In this document: positions 16,850 to 25,401 of the stretch, one piece after another | How the letters are laid out: every line of letters begins with the position of its first letter | Numbering within the stretch: position 1 is the stretch's first letter | Notes under the pieces: model-generated | What the model saw: the letters and a program-made list of their open reading frames with translations, nothing else | Told to the model about the DNA's origin: nothing | Databases searched by the model: none | Position numbers and translations under genes: made by a program | NCBI RefSeq assembly: GCF_003545815.1 | Contig: NZ_PDUW01000008.1 | Location: forward strand, 1-64,000 | Direction: 5' to 3' | Source: Pusillimonas caeni | GTDB taxonomy: Bacteria > Pseudomonadota > Gammaproteobacteria > Burkholderiales > Burkholderiaceae_B | Length of the DNA: 64,000 nucleotides

Positions 16850-17692
16850 ATGACACCCCATATCACCCTACCCGCCGCTTCGAGCCATGCCTCGTCGGCC
16901 TTGCGCCTGACGGCCCGCGCCGCGCTGACGCTGGCCTGCGCGGCTGTGCTGGCCGCCTGCGCCAGCGGCCCCCGCGACAATATCACGCTCATCCCGGCCG
17001 ACCAGATCGCCCAGGAAAGCAGCAAAGAAGGACTCTTCACCCAGCCGCTCAAGTACAAGCGCAGCAAACCCGACTGCAAGGGTGAATGCCCGCAGATCGA
17101 GGTGGACTCGCTGGTTTTCCCCGGTGTGCCCATACTGACCGAGCTCGTGGACCATGCGCTGGCCGTGATGACAGGCACCGGCACCGAGCAGCCCCAGCCC
17201 TACGGCACCATCCAGGAATACGAACAATACTTCTGGCAAACGGCCGCGGCGCGCGATTCCACTGTGTTCTCGGCCAAGGCGCGCTACCGCAGCCAGCACC
17301 TGACGGTCGTCGAATTGAACACCTGGCAGTACTTCACGGGGGCGGCGCACGGCATTTCGGCCACCCAGTTCCTGAACTGGGACAACAATGCGCGCAAGGT
17401 GCTGGGCATGGCCGACATCCTGCAGCCGGGAGCCCACGATCGCTATGTGCAGGCGCTGCAGGCGGCGCACCGGCGCTGGCTGGCCACCAACCCGGACGCC
17501 CAGCGCGACCCGGCCGGCTACGACCGGCTCTGGCCTTTCCAGCCCAGTGAGAACTTTGCGTTGACGGATGCGGGGCTGGTGGTCAAGTACGATTCCTATC
17601 AACTGGCGCCGTACTCGCATGGGCAGCCCGAGCTCACTATTCCATATGGCGAGCTGCAAGGCATACTGAAGCCGGAATTCATGCCGGCCTAG
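16850..17692 (+). CDS. Putative lipoprotein with DUF3298/RsiV-like domain
   Basis: Predicted lipoprotein, 280 aa. A hydrophobic leader ends in the lipobox LAAC with Cys37. The body resembles the DUF3298/DUF4163 (RsiV-like) fold, with the typical YFTGAAHGISATQFLNWD and, at the C-terminus, LAPYSHGQPELTIPYGEL. These proteins are of unknown function in most bacteria. The leader is long because codons between 16850 and the hydrophobic core may include an upstream start. The stop codon region overlaps the convergent Rrf2 gene by 14 bp. Confidence 0.8.
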   Translation: MTPHITLPAASSHASSALRLTARAALTLACAAVLAACASGPRDNITLIPADQIAQESSKEGLFTQPLKYKRSKPDCKGECPQIEVDSLVFPGVPILTELVDHALAVMTGTGTEQPQPYGTIQEYEQYFWQTAAARDSTVFSAKARYRSQHLTVVELNTWQYFTGAAHGISATQFLNWDNNARKVLGMADILQPGAHDRYVQALQAAHRRWLATNPDAQRDPAGYDRLWPFQPSENFALTDAGLVVKYDSYQLAPYSHGQPELTIPYGELQGILKPEFMPA

Positions 17693-18179
17693 AGCCAGCC
17701 GGTGCGGTTCGTATGGTTTCGAACCATCGAACCGCCCTTTCGGCGGCCGTGCGCGGCGCATCGTCCATAATGCCCGCCACGGTCTGGATGGATAGCTCGC
17801 GTCTCCAGGCCGCCTCGGCCCGACGCATGGCCGAGGTTATGGCACACGGCCTGCGGCACTCGCTGGCGGGCGAAGCGCCGTCTCCGGTACGGCGGATTTC
17901 GGTGCAGCGAAACACCGCCTCGGGCCCTTCTATCGCATCGACCACCTGCAACAGGGTGATTTTGTCAGGCGAACGGGCAAGCCTGAACCCGCCCTTGGGC
18001 CCCGCCGAAGAAACCAGAATGCCTGCGCGGGCCAGGGCCTGCAATGTCTTGTTGAGATACGCCGCCGGCAGGCCGAATTTCGCCGCCAGCTTTGCGGTGG
18101 AAATGACTTCGTTCTGGCCTATCCATCCTAGTGCCACGCAACAATGCAGCCCCCACTCCACGCCTTCGTTCATGCGCAT
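17679..18179 (-). CDS. Rrf2 family regulator with three clustered cysteines
   Basis: Transcriptional regulator of the Rrf2 family, 166 aa. The N-terminal winged HTH is around VISTAKLAAKFGLPAAYLNK and SSAGPKGGFRLAR. After the dimerisation helix come Cys92, Cys108 and Cys112 (in FRCTEI and ECRRPCAI), a spacing close to the Fe-S-binding cysteines of IscR, NsrR and RirA. It may therefore sense redox, NO or iron, which is inferred. It is divergent from the second LIV operon, and two 25-bp palindromes lie between them, one overlapping its own -10 box. Autorepression plus control of the transporter operon is the simplest reading. Confidence 0.88.
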   Translation of the reverse strand: MRMNEGVEWGLHCCVALGWIGQNEVISTAKLAAKFGLPAAYLNKTLQALARAGILVSSAGPKGGFRLARSPDKITLLQVVDAIEGPEAVFRCTEIRRTGDGASPASECRRPCAITSAMRRAEAAWRRELSIQTVAGIMDDAPRTAAERAVRWFETIRTAPAGSRPA

Positions 18180-18203
18180 AATAATTTAATCCTCATACCT
18201 CAT

Positions 18204-18228
18204 AATCTGGATTATATATGTCCAGATT
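18204..18228. promoter_or_regulatory. Palindromic operator 1, probable Rrf2 site
   Basis: 25-bp palindrome with arms aatctgga and tccagatt around an AT-rich centre. On the minus strand the centre holds TATAAT (18211-18216), a good -10 box for the Rrf2 gene, so a bound repressor would block that promoter. It lies just upstream of the -35 box of the plus-strand promoter. Confidence 0.75.
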
Positions 18229-18232
18229 TTTG

Positions 18233-18261
18233 TTGACTAGCTTTCTCCGCCGCCCTAGAAT
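18233..18261 (+). promoter_or_regulatory. Sigma70-type promoter of the second LIV operon
   Basis: TTGACT (18233-18238) and TAGAAT (18256-18261) are separated by exactly 17 bp and lie about 100 bp upstream of the binding-protein start. The two palindromes flank it: one just upstream of -35, the other beginning about where transcription should start. Confidence 0.75.
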
Positions 18262-18270
18262 TCAATCGTC

Positions 18271-18295
18271 AATCTAGATATAAAACATCCAGATT
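18271..18295. promoter_or_regulatory. Palindromic operator 2, probable Rrf2 site
   Basis: 25-bp inverted repeat with arms aatctagat and atccagatt, the same length and arm sequence (one arm differing at one base) as the palindrome at 18204-18228. It covers roughly +3 to +28 of the predicted transcript, a position expected for repression. Confidence 0.75.
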
Positions 18296-18363
18296 AAAAA
18301 TAGTGCAGCCACAAACAATCAATACAAGGTTCGCAGCCCCTTCGGGTGGAACAAGGAGACAGC

Positions 18364-19554
18364 ATGAGACAGCATTTCTTGAAAACAATCGCCGCAACCG
18401 GCCTGGGCCTGTCCATGGCGCTGGCCCACGCCGCCCCTGCCGAGGAAAACCGCGACGAGCTGAAGATCGGCTTCATGGGCGTGTTTTCCGGCGGCCAGGC
18501 CGCCCTGGGGCAGGACTCGTACGACGGATTCATGCTTTATCTCAAGAAAAACGGCGGCAAGCTGGGCAATCGCCCCGTGGACGTGCTGAAGGCCGACGCC
18601 CAGATCAAGCCCGTAGTAGGCGCGCAGCAGGCGAAACGGCTTATAGACAAAGACGGCGTGCCCATTATTGTCGGCGTCACTTTCTCCAACGTAATGCTCG
18701 CCGTGCATGGGCCGATCACGAAAAAAGAAGTGTTCCTCATAGGCACGAATGCCGGGCCCAGCCAGATAGCCGGCAAGGAGTGCTCGCCCTACTTCTTCAG
18801 CACCTCGTACCAGAATGACCAGAAGGCCGAGAGCATGGGCAGCTACGCCAAGTCGCAAGGGTACAAAAGAATCATCACCATGGTGCCCAACTACCAATCG
18901 GGTTTCGACTTTGTCAGCGGCTTCAAGCGCTACTACCAGGCTCCGCTGCTCGACGAGATCTACACGCCGCTCGATCAACAGGACTTCTCGGCCGAACTGG
19001 CCAAGATCGCCTCCGAACAGCCCGACGCGGTCTATGTCTTCTACCCTGGCGGGCTGGGCGTGAACTTCTTGCGGCAATACCAGCAGGCCGGCCTGCTGGG
19101 CAAGATTCCGGTCCTGTCCACCTCGACGACCGACGCCATCAATCTTCCCGCCCAACGCGACAGCGCCCTGGGCGTCGTCACCAGCCCCGTCTGGGGGCCC
19201 GACCTGGACAACGCCGCCAACAAGAAATTCGTGGCCGAGTTCGAGAAGGAATACAAGCGCATCCCCTCTGATTTTGCCGCGCAGAGCTATGACGGAGCGC
19301 AACTGCTCGATTCGGCCATAAAGAAGGTGAAGGGCCACGTCGAAGACAAGGCCGCCTTCATGGCGGCCCTGAAGCAAGCCGACTTCCCGTCGGTGCGCGG
19401 CCACTTCAAGTTCGGCAACAACAACTTCCCCATCCAGGACTTGTCCATCTTTGAAGTCGTCAAGGACGATCAGGGCCGGTTCAACCTCAAGAAAATCGCC
19501 ACTCCGCTCAAGGCGCAGCAAGACGCCTACCACCAAGATTGCCCAATGCAATAA
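18364..19554 (+). CDS. LIV-type periplasmic substrate-binding protein
   Basis: Periplasmic binding protein of the Leu/Ile/Val-binding family, 396 aa. The signal peptide ends at about residue 23 (MALAHA), before the mature domain, where DELKIGFMGVFSGGQ opens lobe 1. The start at 18364 is chosen because aaggag (18353-18358) lies five bases ahead; a GTG at 18346 is in frame but lacks such a site. It resembles the binding protein at 8580 in organisation (SFDFVSGF versus RESIGGF; same C-terminal IQDL-EVVKDDQG pattern), so the two are paralogues. First gene of a five-gene transporter operon. Confidence 0.92.
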   Translation: MRQHFLKTIAATGLGLSMALAHAAPAEENRDELKIGFMGVFSGGQAALGQDSYDGFMLYLKKNGGKLGNRPVDVLKADAQIKPVVGAQQAKRLIDKDGVPIIVGVTFSNVMLAVHGPITKKEVFLIGTNAGPSQIAGKECSPYFFSTSYQNDQKAESMGSYAKSQGYKRIITMVPNYQSGFDFVSGFKRYYQAPLLDEIYTPLDQQDFSAELAKIASEQPDAVYVFYPGGLGVNFLRQYQQAGLLGKIPVLSTSTTDAINLPAQRDSALGVVTSPVWGPDLDNAANKKFVAEFEKEYKRIPSDFAAQSYDGAQLLDSAIKKVKGHVEDKAAFMAALKQADFPSVRGHFKFGNNNFPIQDLSIFEVVKDDQGRFNLKKIATPLKAQQDAYHQDCPMQ

Positions 19555-19573
19555 ACGATAGGCGTACCGAGAA

Positions 19574-20494
19574 ATGGACCTACAACTTCTGGCAACGCAA
19601 ATTCTCAATGGCGTGCAGCTGGGTGTCCTGCTGTTCCTGCTGTCGGCGGGGCTGACACTTATCTTCGGCATCATGAATTTCGTCAACCTGGCACATGGCT
19701 CGCTGTACATGATGGGAGCCTACGTGGCGGCGGCCGTCTTCAATACATACGGCTCTTTCGTGCTTGCCCTGCTGGCGGCTGTTCCGGCCGCGATCCTGAT
19801 CGGCATCATCCTGGATCGCGTCGTGCTGGCGGGGCTTTACTCTCGAGAGCACCTGGATCAGGTGCTTGCCACCTTCGGACTGATCCTGGTGTTCAACGAA
19901 ATCGTGCGCTATCTGTGGGGATCGGCCCCGATCTATATCAATGCGCCGCAGGCATTGCGCGGCACCCTGGAATTCTTCGGTTTCGAATACCCCTCTTACC
20001 GCATATTCATCATCGCCGTCGGCCTGTTGTGCGGGCTCGGACTGTACCTACTCATCAATAAGACCCGAGTCGGCATGCTCATACGGGCCGGAGCCGCCGA
20101 CGCCGAAATGGTCGACGCCATGGGCACCAACATACGCAGGCTCAATACCCTGATCTTCGGCCTGGGAGCGGGCCTGGCCGGACTCGGCGGCGTCATGGCC
20201 GGCCCCATCCTGTCGGTGCAGCCGGGCATGGGCGAGCCCATACTCATCCTTACCCTGGTCGTCATCGTCACAGGCGGCATCGGTTCGATACGCGGGGCGT
20301 TCTACGGGGCGCTCATCGTCGGCCTGGTCGACACGCTGGGGCGCGCCTTCATGCCGGCCGCCTTCAACGAGCTACTGGCGAAGTCGCTGGCCCAGGCGGC
20401 GGGCCCCGCCGTGGCCTCCATGCTGATCTATCTTCTCATGGCGTTCGTGCTGGCCATCCGGCCGCACGGACTGTTTCCAGTCAGGAACGGGTGA
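19574..20494 (+). CDS. livH: LIV-type ABC transporter permease, LivH type
   Basis: Inner-membrane permease, 306 aa, the same length as the copy at 3690 and clearly homologous (LNGVQLGVLLFLLSAGLTLI, FGIMNFVNLAHGSLYMMGAY, GGIGSIRGAFYGA). About eight membrane segments. It lies 19 bp after the binding-protein gene and 4 bp before livM. In this operon, unlike the first, all five transporter parts are contiguous. Confidence 0.92.
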   Translation: MDLQLLATQILNGVQLGVLLFLLSAGLTLIFGIMNFVNLAHGSLYMMGAYVAAAVFNTYGSFVLALLAAVPAAILIGIILDRVVLAGLYSREHLDQVLATFGLILVFNEIVRYLWGSAPIYINAPQALRGTLEFFGFEYPSYRIFIIAVGLLCGLGLYLLINKTRVGMLIRAGAADAEMVDAMGTNIRRLNTLIFGLGAGLAGLGGVMAGPILSVQPGMGEPILILTLVVIVTGGIGSIRGAFYGALIVGLVDTLGRAFMPAAFNELLAKSLAQAAGPAVASMLIYLLMAFVLAIRPHGLFPVRNG

Positions 20495-20498
20495 ACTC

Positions 20499-21578
20499 AT
20501 GATCTCTGAACAAACACGCCAGGCACTGCCGCTGAACGGCATCGGCGCCCACCCGCAGCAAGCGCAGGACACGATCGCCAGGGCGGCGGACGCACTGCAC
20601 ACGAGCCGCATCCGCGAACTGCTGCCCATCGCGGCGATATTTCTGGCCCTTGTCCTGGTTCCTGTGGTGTCGCTGTTCCTGGGCCACACCTATTACTTGG
20701 ACCTGGTCTCGCGCGCCATGATCCTGGGCCTGGCCGCCATGGGGCTGAACCTTATTCTCGGCTACGGCGGCATGGTCAGTTTCGGGCATGCGCTCTACCT
20801 GGGAATCGGCGCCTACGCCGTAGGCATGCTTTCCACCCATGGCGTAGAGTCCGCCCTTGCCCAGCTTGTGGTGGCCATTGCCGTCGGCACGATAGTGTCC
20901 TATCTGATCGGCTACATCTGCCTCAAGGTCGACGGCATGGGCTTCATCATGATCACGCTGGCCTTCGCCCAGATGTTCTATTACCTGGCCATCAGCCTGA
21001 AGCAATATGGCGGGGACGACGGTTTGCCGATTGCCGCAAGAAGCACCCTGCCGGGCATGGATCTCGAGAATCCCTACCAGTTCTATCTGCTGGTGCTGGC
21101 GATACTGGCGGCGGCGGCCTATCTTCTGTATCGGCTCGTCCATTCCCGATTCGGCACCGTGATCCGCGGCTGCAAGCAGAACACACGCCGCATGTACGCC
21201 CTGGGCTTCCCGGCCAGCCGCTACAAGCTGTTCGCCTATGTCGTCTCGGCCCAGATCTCCGTGCTGGCCGGTGTGCTGCTTGCCAATCTCGCCCTGTTCG
21301 CCGCGCCTTCCTACATGAGCTGGACGCTCTCGGGCGACCTGATACTGATGTGCGTGCTGGGCGGACTCGGAACGCTGCTGGGCCCGCTGATAGGCGCCGT
21401 CGCTTTCGTGGGGCTCGAAGAATTCCTGTCCACCATGCCCATCGACCTGGGTAGTGCGACGGAACTCATCACCACGCACTGGCTGGGCTTCTTCGGGGTA
21501 TTCATCGTACTGGTCGTCCTGTTCCTGAGGCGCGGCCTATATGGTTCGTTCACGGCAAAGGGAGCGCGCCATGACTGA
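20499..21578 (+). CDS. livM: LIV-type ABC transporter permease, LivM type
   Basis: Second permease, 359 aa, about 35 residues longer than the first copy owing to an N-terminal hydrophilic extension (to about residue 45) before the first membrane span. The core motifs are LNLILGYGGMVSFGHALYLG, FIMITLAFAQMFYYLA and the cytoplasmic loop CKQNTRRMYALGFP. The stop overlaps the livG start by 8 bp. Confidence 0.9.
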   Translation: MISEQTRQALPLNGIGAHPQQAQDTIARAADALHTSRIRELLPIAAIFLALVLVPVVSLFLGHTYYLDLVSRAMILGLAAMGLNLILGYGGMVSFGHALYLGIGAYAVGMLSTHGVESALAQLVVAIAVGTIVSYLIGYICLKVDGMGFIMITLAFAQMFYYLAISLKQYGGDDGLPIAARSTLPGMDLENPYQFYLLVLAILAAAAYLLYRLVHSRFGTVIRGCKQNTRRMYALGFPASRYKLFAYVVSAQISVLAGVLLANLALFAAPSYMSWTLSGDLILMCVLGGLGTLLGPLIGAVAFVGLEEFLSTMPIDLGSATELITTHWLGFFGVFIVLVVLFLRRGLYGSFTAKGARHD

Positions 21579-22323
21579 AATCCTGCAGGTGAACAAGCTG
21601 GTGAAGCACTATGGCGCCCTGAAGGCGACCAACGACCTGAACCTGACGCTGATGGAGGGCGAGCTGCACGGCGTCATCGGCCCCAACGGCGCGGGAAAGA
21701 CAACCTTCATCCACCAGCTTACGGGGGAAGTCTTGCCCGATCGGGGGCAGATTGTCTTCGACGGCGTGGATATCACCCGCGAGACGGTCGACGCGCGCGC
21801 CCTGCTCGGCATTGGCCGCTCTTATCAGATCACGTCGATATTCAAGGATTTCTCCGTCCTGGAAAACGTCATGCTCGCGGTGCAGGCCCGCCTCGGCTCC
21901 AGCTTCAGGTTCTGGTCGCCGGTGCGCAGCGACAAAGCGCTATACGAGCCCGCCTATCAGGCCCTGCATGAAGTCGACCTGGTGCAATCGGCCCACCGAC
22001 GCGCAGGGTCGCTGGGCTACGGAGAGATGCGGCAGCTGGAAATCGCCATGACGCTCGGCATGCGGCCCCGTGTTCTGCTGCTTGACGAACCCATGGCGGG
22101 AATGAGCAAGCAAGAGTCCGCACGCCTGGTGGAGCTTCTGCAGCGCCTGAAGGGCGACTACAGCATCGTGCTCGTCGAGCACGACATGGACGCCGTCTTC
22201 GCCCTGGCCGACCGCATAAGCGTGTTGCTGTACGGCTCGGCCATTGCCTGCGGCACGCCGCAGCAAATACAGGAAAACCCGGAAGTCCGGAATGCCTATC
22301 TGGGAGACGACGATGAATTCTGA
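21571..22323 (+). CDS. livG: LIV-type ABC transporter ATPase, LivG type
   Basis: ATPase subunit, 250 aa, starting at ATG 21571 within the end of livM. Walker A GPNGAGKTT is at 37-45, the signature-equivalent LGYGEMRQ, Walker B LLLDEPMAGM, and the LivG tail ENPEVRNAYLGDD. An in-frame start at 21541 lies inside livM and is not preferred. Confidence 0.92.
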   Translation: MTEILQVNKLVKHYGALKATNDLNLTLMEGELHGVIGPNGAGKTTFIHQLTGEVLPDRGQIVFDGVDITRETVDARALLGIGRSYQITSIFKDFSVLENVMLAVQARLGSSFRFWSPVRSDKALYEPAYQALHEVDLVQSAHRRAGSLGYGEMRQLEIAMTLGMRPRVLLLDEPMAGMSKQESARLVELLQRLKGDYSIVLVEHDMDAVFALADRISVLLYGSAIACGTPQQIQENPEVRNAYLGDDDEF

Positions 22324-23059
22324 ACAGGCCAGGCCCGATGCCGCGCCGCAACCGCCGCTATTGCAATTGAACAGTGTCGAAACGTCCTACGGTGACAGCA
22401 AGGTGCTGTTCGGCGTCAACCTGGAAATCGAGGCCGGCCAATGCGTTGCCCTGCTGGGACGAAACGGCATGGGGAAATCCACAACGGTCAAAACCATCAT
22501 GGGCCTGCAACCCTGCATGCAGGGTCACGTCAAACTGCGCGGCTCCAGCCTGAACCGGCTCAGGCCCCACCAGATCGCGCACGCCGGCATTGGCCTGGTG
22601 CCCGAAGGAAGGCGCGTCTTCCCCAACCTGTCCGTCAGGGAAAACCTGGTGGCGACCGCCAGGCAATCCGGCCGCGCCGGCCCCGCATGGTCGCTGGACG
22701 ACATCTATGCCCTGTTTCCGCGTCTGCAAGAACGCGAGCATCACCTGGGATGCAATCTTTCGGGTGGAGAGCAGCAAATGCTGGCCATCGGGCGCGCGCT
22801 CATGACCAATCCAGAACTCCTCATACTGGACGAGGCGACCGAAGGCCTGGCCCCGATCGTTCGCAAGGACATCTGGCGCTGCATCGTTCTGCTGAAAAGC
22901 CGCGGCCTGGCGCTGCTGGTCATCGACAAGAACCTGTCGGCGCTCATGCGCGTGGCCGACAGGCATTACATCCTGGAAAAAGGTGTCGTGGTATGGAGCG
23001 GCGCCTCGGAAGAACTGCATGCCAATCCGGATCTCGTGTACCACTACATCGGCATGTAG
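22313..23059 (+). CDS. livF: LIV-type ABC transporter ATPase, LivF type
   Basis: ATPase subunit, 248 aa from ATG 22313, overlapping the end of livG by 11 bp, with gggaga about 8 bases upstream. It has a 15-residue N-terminal extension relative to the first copy. Walker A is GRNGMGKST (49-57), signature LSGGEQQ, Walker B LILDEATEGLAP. It completes the transporter; the next gene follows after 78 bp. Confidence 0.92.
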   Translation: MNSEQARPDAAPQPPLLQLNSVETSYGDSKVLFGVNLEIEAGQCVALLGRNGMGKSTTVKTIMGLQPCMQGHVKLRGSSLNRLRPHQIAHAGIGLVPEGRRVFPNLSVRENLVATARQSGRAGPAWSLDDIYALFPRLQEREHHLGCNLSGGEQQMLAIGRALMTNPELLILDEATEGLAPIVRKDIWRCIVLLKSRGLALLVIDKNLSALMRVADRHYILEKGVVVWSGASEELHANPDLVYHYIGM

Positions 23060-23137
23060 ACGAAGCAACATCGACCCGGACCGGGACGGATCCGCGTCCG
23101 GGGCAGTGCAAGCAACAATCTCAAAGGAGTTGTCCAA

Positions 23138-24400
23138 ATGAAGAACATCGTGGTTGTCGGCAGTGGTTTCGCAGGCCTGTGGAGCGCAATCGGGGCGGCA
23201 AGGAAACTGGACGAACTGGGCGTCGGGGCCGACGCGGTCGGCATAACCGTCGTGGATCAAAACGATTTCCACAGCATCCGGGTCCGCAATTACGAGGAAG
23301 ACCTGGAATCCACCGTCATTCCGCTGGCCAGGGTGCTTGATCCCATTGGGGTCCGTCATGTTCAAGGCACCGTCAGCGACATCGATGCAAGCGGGCAAAC
23401 GGTTACGGTCGATACCCCCGCGGGCCGCCAATATCTGGCCTACGACCGCCTAGTCTATGCCTTGGGCAGCCAATTGCGGCGCCCTGCCATTCCGGGACTG
23501 GCCGAGCACTCGTTCGACATCGACACCTACCAGGCCGCCAAGCGGCTCGAGCAGCATCTTGCCGGCCTGCCCGATTCGCAGCGCGACAATCGCGGCAAAT
23601 ACACGGTGCTGGTCGTGGGCGCCGGGCTGACCGGCATAGAACTGGCTTCGGAGCTTCCCGGCCGGCTCGAGGCCATACGGGCGGCGCACCATGGCGACGA
23701 GCCCATACGCGTCATTCTGGCCGACTCCAATTCGTCCATCGGGTCGGACATGGGCGAGCAAGCCATGGCCGTCATCGAGCGGGCCATGGCGGCGCTCGGC
23801 GTAGAAACCCGCACAGACGTCGCCATCACCTCCGTCGATGCCACGGGCGCCACCCTGGCCAGCGGCGAAAGAATCCCCGCGCCCACCATCGTCTGGTGCG
23901 CGGGCATGCAGGCCAATGAGCTGGGAAAACTGCTTCCCGTCGAAAAAGACCGCCTGGGACGCATCGCCGTCGATGAGTTCATGCGGGCCAAGGGGCTGCG
24001 AAACGTCTTTGCCGCCGGCGATGCGGCCTGGTCCATGCTGGATGCCCCCCACACCACGGTGATGTCGTGCCAGCACGGTCGGCCCATGGGTCGGTATGCC
24101 GGACACAACGTGGCCGCCGACCTGCTGGGCAAGCCCATGCTGCCGCTGCACATCGACTGGTACACCACTGTCCTGGACCTGGGGCCGTGGGGCGCGGTGT
24201 ACACCACAGGCTGGGATCGCCAGGTGATTGCTTCTGGCGAAACGGCGAAAAACACCAAGCAGACCATCAACTGCCGCAGGATCTACCCGCCGCTAAGCGG
24301 AAGCCGCGCAGAGATTCTCGCCTCGGCAGCCCCCGAAGTGCAGAGGCCGCCCGAAGTGAAGCTGGCCGATGCAAACAGCCAGACGGTGCTCGGCGCTTAG
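23138..24400 (+). CDS. NDH-2-like FAD/NAD(P)-dependent oxidoreductase
   Basis: Pyridine-nucleotide disulfide oxidoreductase family, 420 aa, related to type II NADH dehydrogenases. The FAD-binding VVVGSGFAGLWSA is at the N-terminus, the NAD-binding VLVVGAGLTGIELASEL in the middle, and a second FAD motif NVFAAGDAAW. No redox cysteine pair and no obvious C-terminal membrane anchor are seen. It follows livF in the same direction behind an aaaggag site, so it is probably part of the Rrf2-controlled operon. A dedicated electron-transfer or ligand-oxidising role is possible. Its tail overlaps the convergent ankyrin gene by 4 bp. A distinct, more typical ndh gene is at 33822. Confidence 0.82.
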   Translation: MKNIVVVGSGFAGLWSAIGAARKLDELGVGADAVGITVVDQNDFHSIRVRNYEEDLESTVIPLARVLDPIGVRHVQGTVSDIDASGQTVTVDTPAGRQYLAYDRLVYALGSQLRRPAIPGLAEHSFDIDTYQAAKRLEQHLAGLPDSQRDNRGKYTVLVVGAGLTGIELASELPGRLEAIRAAHHGDEPIRVILADSNSSIGSDMGEQAMAVIERAMAALGVETRTDVAITSVDATGATLASGERIPAPTIVWCAGMQANELGKLLPVEKDRLGRIAVDEFMRAKGLRNVFAAGDAAWSMLDAPHTTVMSCQHGRPMGRYAGHNVAADLLGKPMLPLHIDWYTTVLDLGPWGAVYTTGWDRQVIASGETAKNTKQTINCRRIYPPLSGSRAEILASAAPEVQRPPEVKLADANSQTVLGA

Positions 24401-25269
24401 AACCGGTCGTCGTCCCGCTCGAAGCGGTCCAGGTCGAAGTAGCGGGAGGTCGAGCCCGAGTCCTCCTGGGCGGAGCCGGCGGCCTGCGCATTGCCTGACT
24501 GCCGGCCGCTGTCCCGCCCGCCGCTCGGCAAAGGCGCTTTCCCGGAATCGACGGGCTGTGCGCGGCCTGGCGGCTGCGATGCCGATGCGGAAGAAGCCGC
24601 GGCGCCGCCGCCGGCCGCCGCGCGCTGCTTCAGTACTTTCTGCGTCAGCTCATCGAGCTGGGCGGCGAGACGGTTCTCATGCTTGCGCCGCGCCCAGTCG
24701 GCCGCGTCCTCGCCGCGCAGATTGCGAGCCGTAACGTCGGCGCCGGCGTTCAGCAAAATACGCACCACTTCCTCGCTTCCCGCGTAGGCAGCCATCATCA
24801 GCGGCGAAGTGCCGTCGGGCGACGGGGCGTTCGCGATGGCCTTGTTGGCCAGCAGCAGCTTGACTGTATCCGCGTGCCCCTTCGACGCCGCATAGTGCAG
24901 CGGTGTCCAGCCCAGGCGGTTGACTTCAGCCCCCTTCTTGATGAGGTCTGCCGCGCGCTTGGTCTGGCCGATGACGGCCAGGTACATCAAAGGAGTTTCA
25001 TCGTGGGCGTTCACCGCATTGACGTTGATGTTGCGATGCCGCACCAGCAAATCGTAGACGTCCCATGCTCCGTCCTGTATGGCTTGCATGATAGAGGGCT
25101 GGCCCTCTTTGCTGACCGCATTCGGGTCTTCGCCCATAGCCAGCTGCGACTTGATCTGCTCGACCCGGTCATTGGTGATGTCGATCCACCAATTGGCTGA
25201 AGCAGCCATGACCTGGGCCGAGAAAGCCAGGATTATTACGGCAAAAATCGCTTTGAATGAAATATTCAT
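24397..25269 (-). CDS. Exported ankyrin-repeat protein
   Basis: Ankyrin-repeat protein, 290 aa, with an N-terminal signal peptide (about residues 1-22, ending VMAA). About four ankyrin repeats occupy residues 60-190, for example DETPLMYLAVIGQTKRAADL, GWTPLHYAASKGHADTVKLL and GTSPLMMAAYAGSEEVVRIL. The last 80 residues are a low-complexity Ala/Ser/Gly/Gln/Pro-rich tail ending in a Tyr/Asp/Arg-rich stretch. Ankyrin repeats mediate protein binding; periplasmic members are known but their partners vary. The upstream region is an unusually AT-rich island (separate entry). Confidence 0.82.
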   Translation of the reverse strand: MNISFKAIFAVIILAFSAQVMAASANWWIDITNDRVEQIKSQLAMGEDPNAVSKEGQPSIMQAIQDGAWDVYDLLVRHRNINVNAVNAHDETPLMYLAVIGQTKRAADLIKKGAEVNRLGWTPLHYAASKGHADTVKLLLANKAIANAPSPDGTSPLMMAAYAGSEEVVRILLNAGADVTARNLRGEDAADWARRKHENRLAAQLDELTQKVLKQRAAAGGGAAASSASASQPPGRAQPVDSGKAPLPSGGRDSGRQSGNAQAAGSAQEDSGSTSRYFDLDRFERDDDRF

Positions 25270-25401
25270 TTCAATTAAATCAATGGGTTAATTTAATAAT
25301 TTAAGAAATTACATTAAAGAAATTACTTTAAATAACCTGGCGCCACCCCAACCCGCACAAGAGCAACGAGGTCAACATTTTAATTAAATCAATTTATCAA
25401 G
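25270..25401. promoter_or_regulatory. AT-rich island with short repeats
   Basis: This gap between the ankyrin gene and tatD is strongly AT-rich in a GC-rich genome. It holds a tandem 14-bp repeat (aagaaattacatta at 25303 and aagaaattacttta at 25317) and a direct repeat aattaaatcaat at 25273-25284 and 25382-25393. It is the upstream region of the ankyrin gene (minus strand) and probably carries its promoter. Foreign origin or binding by a nucleoid protein are other explanations. Confidence 0.5.
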
